NCBI GenBank assembly: GCA_937915485.1
Contig: CALGII010000154.1
Location: forward strand, 1 to 7,147
DNA: 7,147 bases
Direction: 5' to 3'
From: an uncultured Ignavibacteriota bacterium
GTDB taxonomy: Bacteria; Bacteroidota; Ignavibacteria; Tepidaquicellales; Tepidaquicellaceae
Under the pieces are notes generated by a model. It worked only from the letters and a program-made list of their open reading frames with translations, was not told the DNA's origin and searched no databases. The stretch's first letter is position 1. The number at the start of each line of letters is the position of its first letter. This document shows positions 6,888 to 7,147 of this stretch, piece after piece. Both the position numbers and the translations under genes were made by a program.

Positions 6888-6893
6888 ATTATA
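6888..6893 (-). promoter_or_regulatory. Possible -10 box for the peroxiredoxin gene
   Basis: The minus strand carries a perfect TATAAT about 80 nt before the start codon. I see no convincing -35 hexamer at 16-18 nt, and in such AT-rich DNA the match could be chance. A Bacteroidetes-type TAnnTTTG box is not clearly present either. Confidence 0.25.
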
Positions 6894-6948
6894 TTTTTTC
6901 AATATATGAAGGAAAGAACTGATAAAACAGATTTTCACAGATATTATC

Positions 6949-6970
6949 ATTTGTAATCTAATTTACAAAT
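6949..6970. promoter_or_regulatory. Perfect inverted repeat, candidate operator with CRP-like geometry
   Basis: Half-sites ATTTGTAA (6949-6956) and TTACAAAT (6963-6970) are exact reverse complements separated by six bases (TCTAAT). The inner part reads TGTAA-N6-TTACA, the same geometry as the CRP-family consensus TGTGA-N6-TCACA. It lies about 143-164 nt upstream of the peroxiredoxin start, on its promoter side, so it could be an operator for that gene or for a divergent gene beyond the window. The symmetry is certain; binding by a CRP/FNR-type regulator is inference. Confidence 0.5.
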
Positions 6971-7011
6971 ATTAGTCTTCTGAAAAACGATGATATCTAA
7001 CTATTTTAATA

Positions 7012-7033
7012 ACCCCACCTTTTAAGGTGGGGT
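7012..7033. repeat. Palindrome P1 (outer family)
   Basis: Perfect inverted repeat: ACCCCACCTT (7012-7021), TT, AAGGTGGGGT (7024-7033). It shares the frame AACCCCAC-N8-GTGGRGT with the reverse complement of the palindrome at 7113-7140. No T-tract follows in either direction that would make it a good terminator. Confidence 0.85.
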
Positions 7034-7052
7034 GAAAAATAAACAACACGAA

Positions 7053-7066
7053 AGGACTTTAGTCCT
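7053..7066. repeat. Palindrome P2 (inner family)
   Basis: Perfect inverted repeat AGGACT-TT-AGTCCT. With one flanking base it is 12/14 identical to the reverse complement of the third palindrome (7082-7095), so the two form a larger inverted pair around a 14-nt spacer. Confidence 0.8.
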
Positions 7067-7081
7067 CGATAATGGAAATAA

Positions 7082-7095
7082 GAGGGCTAAAGCCC
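7082..7095. repeat. Palindrome P3 (inner family, inverted copy)
   Basis: GAGGGCTAAAGCCC contains the self-complementary GGGCT-AA-AGCCC (7084-7095). As an inverted copy of 7054-7067 it differs at two positions. These pair with each other in the small hairpin (A-T at 7056/7063, G-C at 7086/7093), so the stem is preserved. Confidence 0.8.
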
Positions 7096-7112
7096 AATAT
7101 TTGTGACATTCT

Positions 7113-7140
7113 TTAACTCCACTCTGAAGAGTGGGGTTAA
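7113..7140. repeat. Palindrome P4 (outer family)
   Basis: A 13-bp inverted repeat, TTAACTCCACTCT (7113-7125) and AGAGTGGGGTTAA (7128-7140), around GA. The only imperfection is T7118 opposite G7135, a G-U wobble if transcribed. It resembles 7011-7035. It lies at the window edge, so further copies may follow. Confidence 0.85.
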
Positions 7141-7147
7141 TATGTTT

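Larger units (their letters stand above)
6807..6948 (-). other. AT-rich upstream region of the peroxiredoxin gene, no gene seen
   Basis: This stretch holds the Shine-Dalgarno and possible -10 box listed separately. The peroxiredoxin frame stays open back to 6950, but the predicted residues (Ile/Lys/Asn/Phe-rich, no family match) and AT content look like untranslated DNA. No tRNA, riboswitch-like fold or plus-strand gene is visible. Confidence 0.6.
7011..7140. mobile_element. Composite palindrome cluster, REP/BIME-like or small non-autonomous element
   Basis: Four palindromes in 130 bp are arranged outer-inner-inner-outer, with the two inner ones and the two outer ones each being related inverted copies. 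There is no open frame inside. Such GTGGGG/CCCCAC and GGGCTTTAGCCC-type palindromes fit dispersed intergenic repeats moved by REP-associated (Y1, IS200-like) transposases. No transposase is in the window, so the mobile nature is inferred from structure alone. Confidence 0.45.

Noticed and set aside
6807..6950. Possible 48-residue N-terminal extension of the peroxiredoxin, from an in-frame ATG at 6950
   Set aside because: The family N-terminus begins at MINLGQKF. A good Shine-Dalgarno precedes the ATG at 6806 and none precedes 6950, and the extension is AT-rich with no resemblance to a signal or a domain.
7011..7140. CRISPR array
   Set aside because: The repeats are short palindromes of two different families, in inverted order and with unequal spacing, without direct repeats of constant length separated by uniform spacers.

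Overview
The window looks like ordinary chromosome from a rod-shaped Gram-negative bacterium, most likely in the Ignavibacteria/Chlorobi/Bacteroidetes neighbourhood. That placement is inferred from the style of the proteins: a RodA with an enlarged middle, a long type-2 PyrF, an AhpC-like peroxiredoxin and a small exported beta-rich protein. Several good Shine-Dalgarno sequences (before mrdA, rodA and the peroxiredoxin) argue against a typical Bacteroidia genome and fit Ignavibacteria better. I cannot fix the taxon from this window.

Bases 2-5656 are one plus-strand gene train for cell shape: the 3' end of mreB, then mreC, mreD, mrdA (PBP2), rodA and pyrF. From mreC to pyrF every junction overlaps (4, 11, 1 and 4 nt), so the five genes are probably co-transcribed and translationally coupled. 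MreB filaments, the MreC/MreD membrane link, the PBP2 transpeptidase and the RodA glycosyltransferase form the elongasome that builds the side wall. PyrF, which makes UMP, is a metabolic enzyme attached to the end of this operon.

Bases 5681-6217 hold a small secreted, probably outer-membrane, protein of unknown function. A hairpin at 6216-6247 sits between it and a convergent minus-strand gene (6267-6806) for a 2-Cys peroxiredoxin; it can serve as terminator for both.

Bases 6807-7147 have no supported gene. They hold the AT-rich upstream region of the peroxiredoxin gene, a perfect 8-bp inverted repeat with CRP-like geometry (6949-6970), and a cluster of four palindromes in two families (7011-7140) that looks like a REP/BIME-type or small non-autonomous repeat element.

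I found no defence system, prophage, CRISPR array or clearly new biochemical system. The items most worth a second look are the nested palindrome cluster, the CRP-like palindrome, the departure of RodA from the FtsW/RodA/SpoVE signature, and pyrF inside the elongasome operon.
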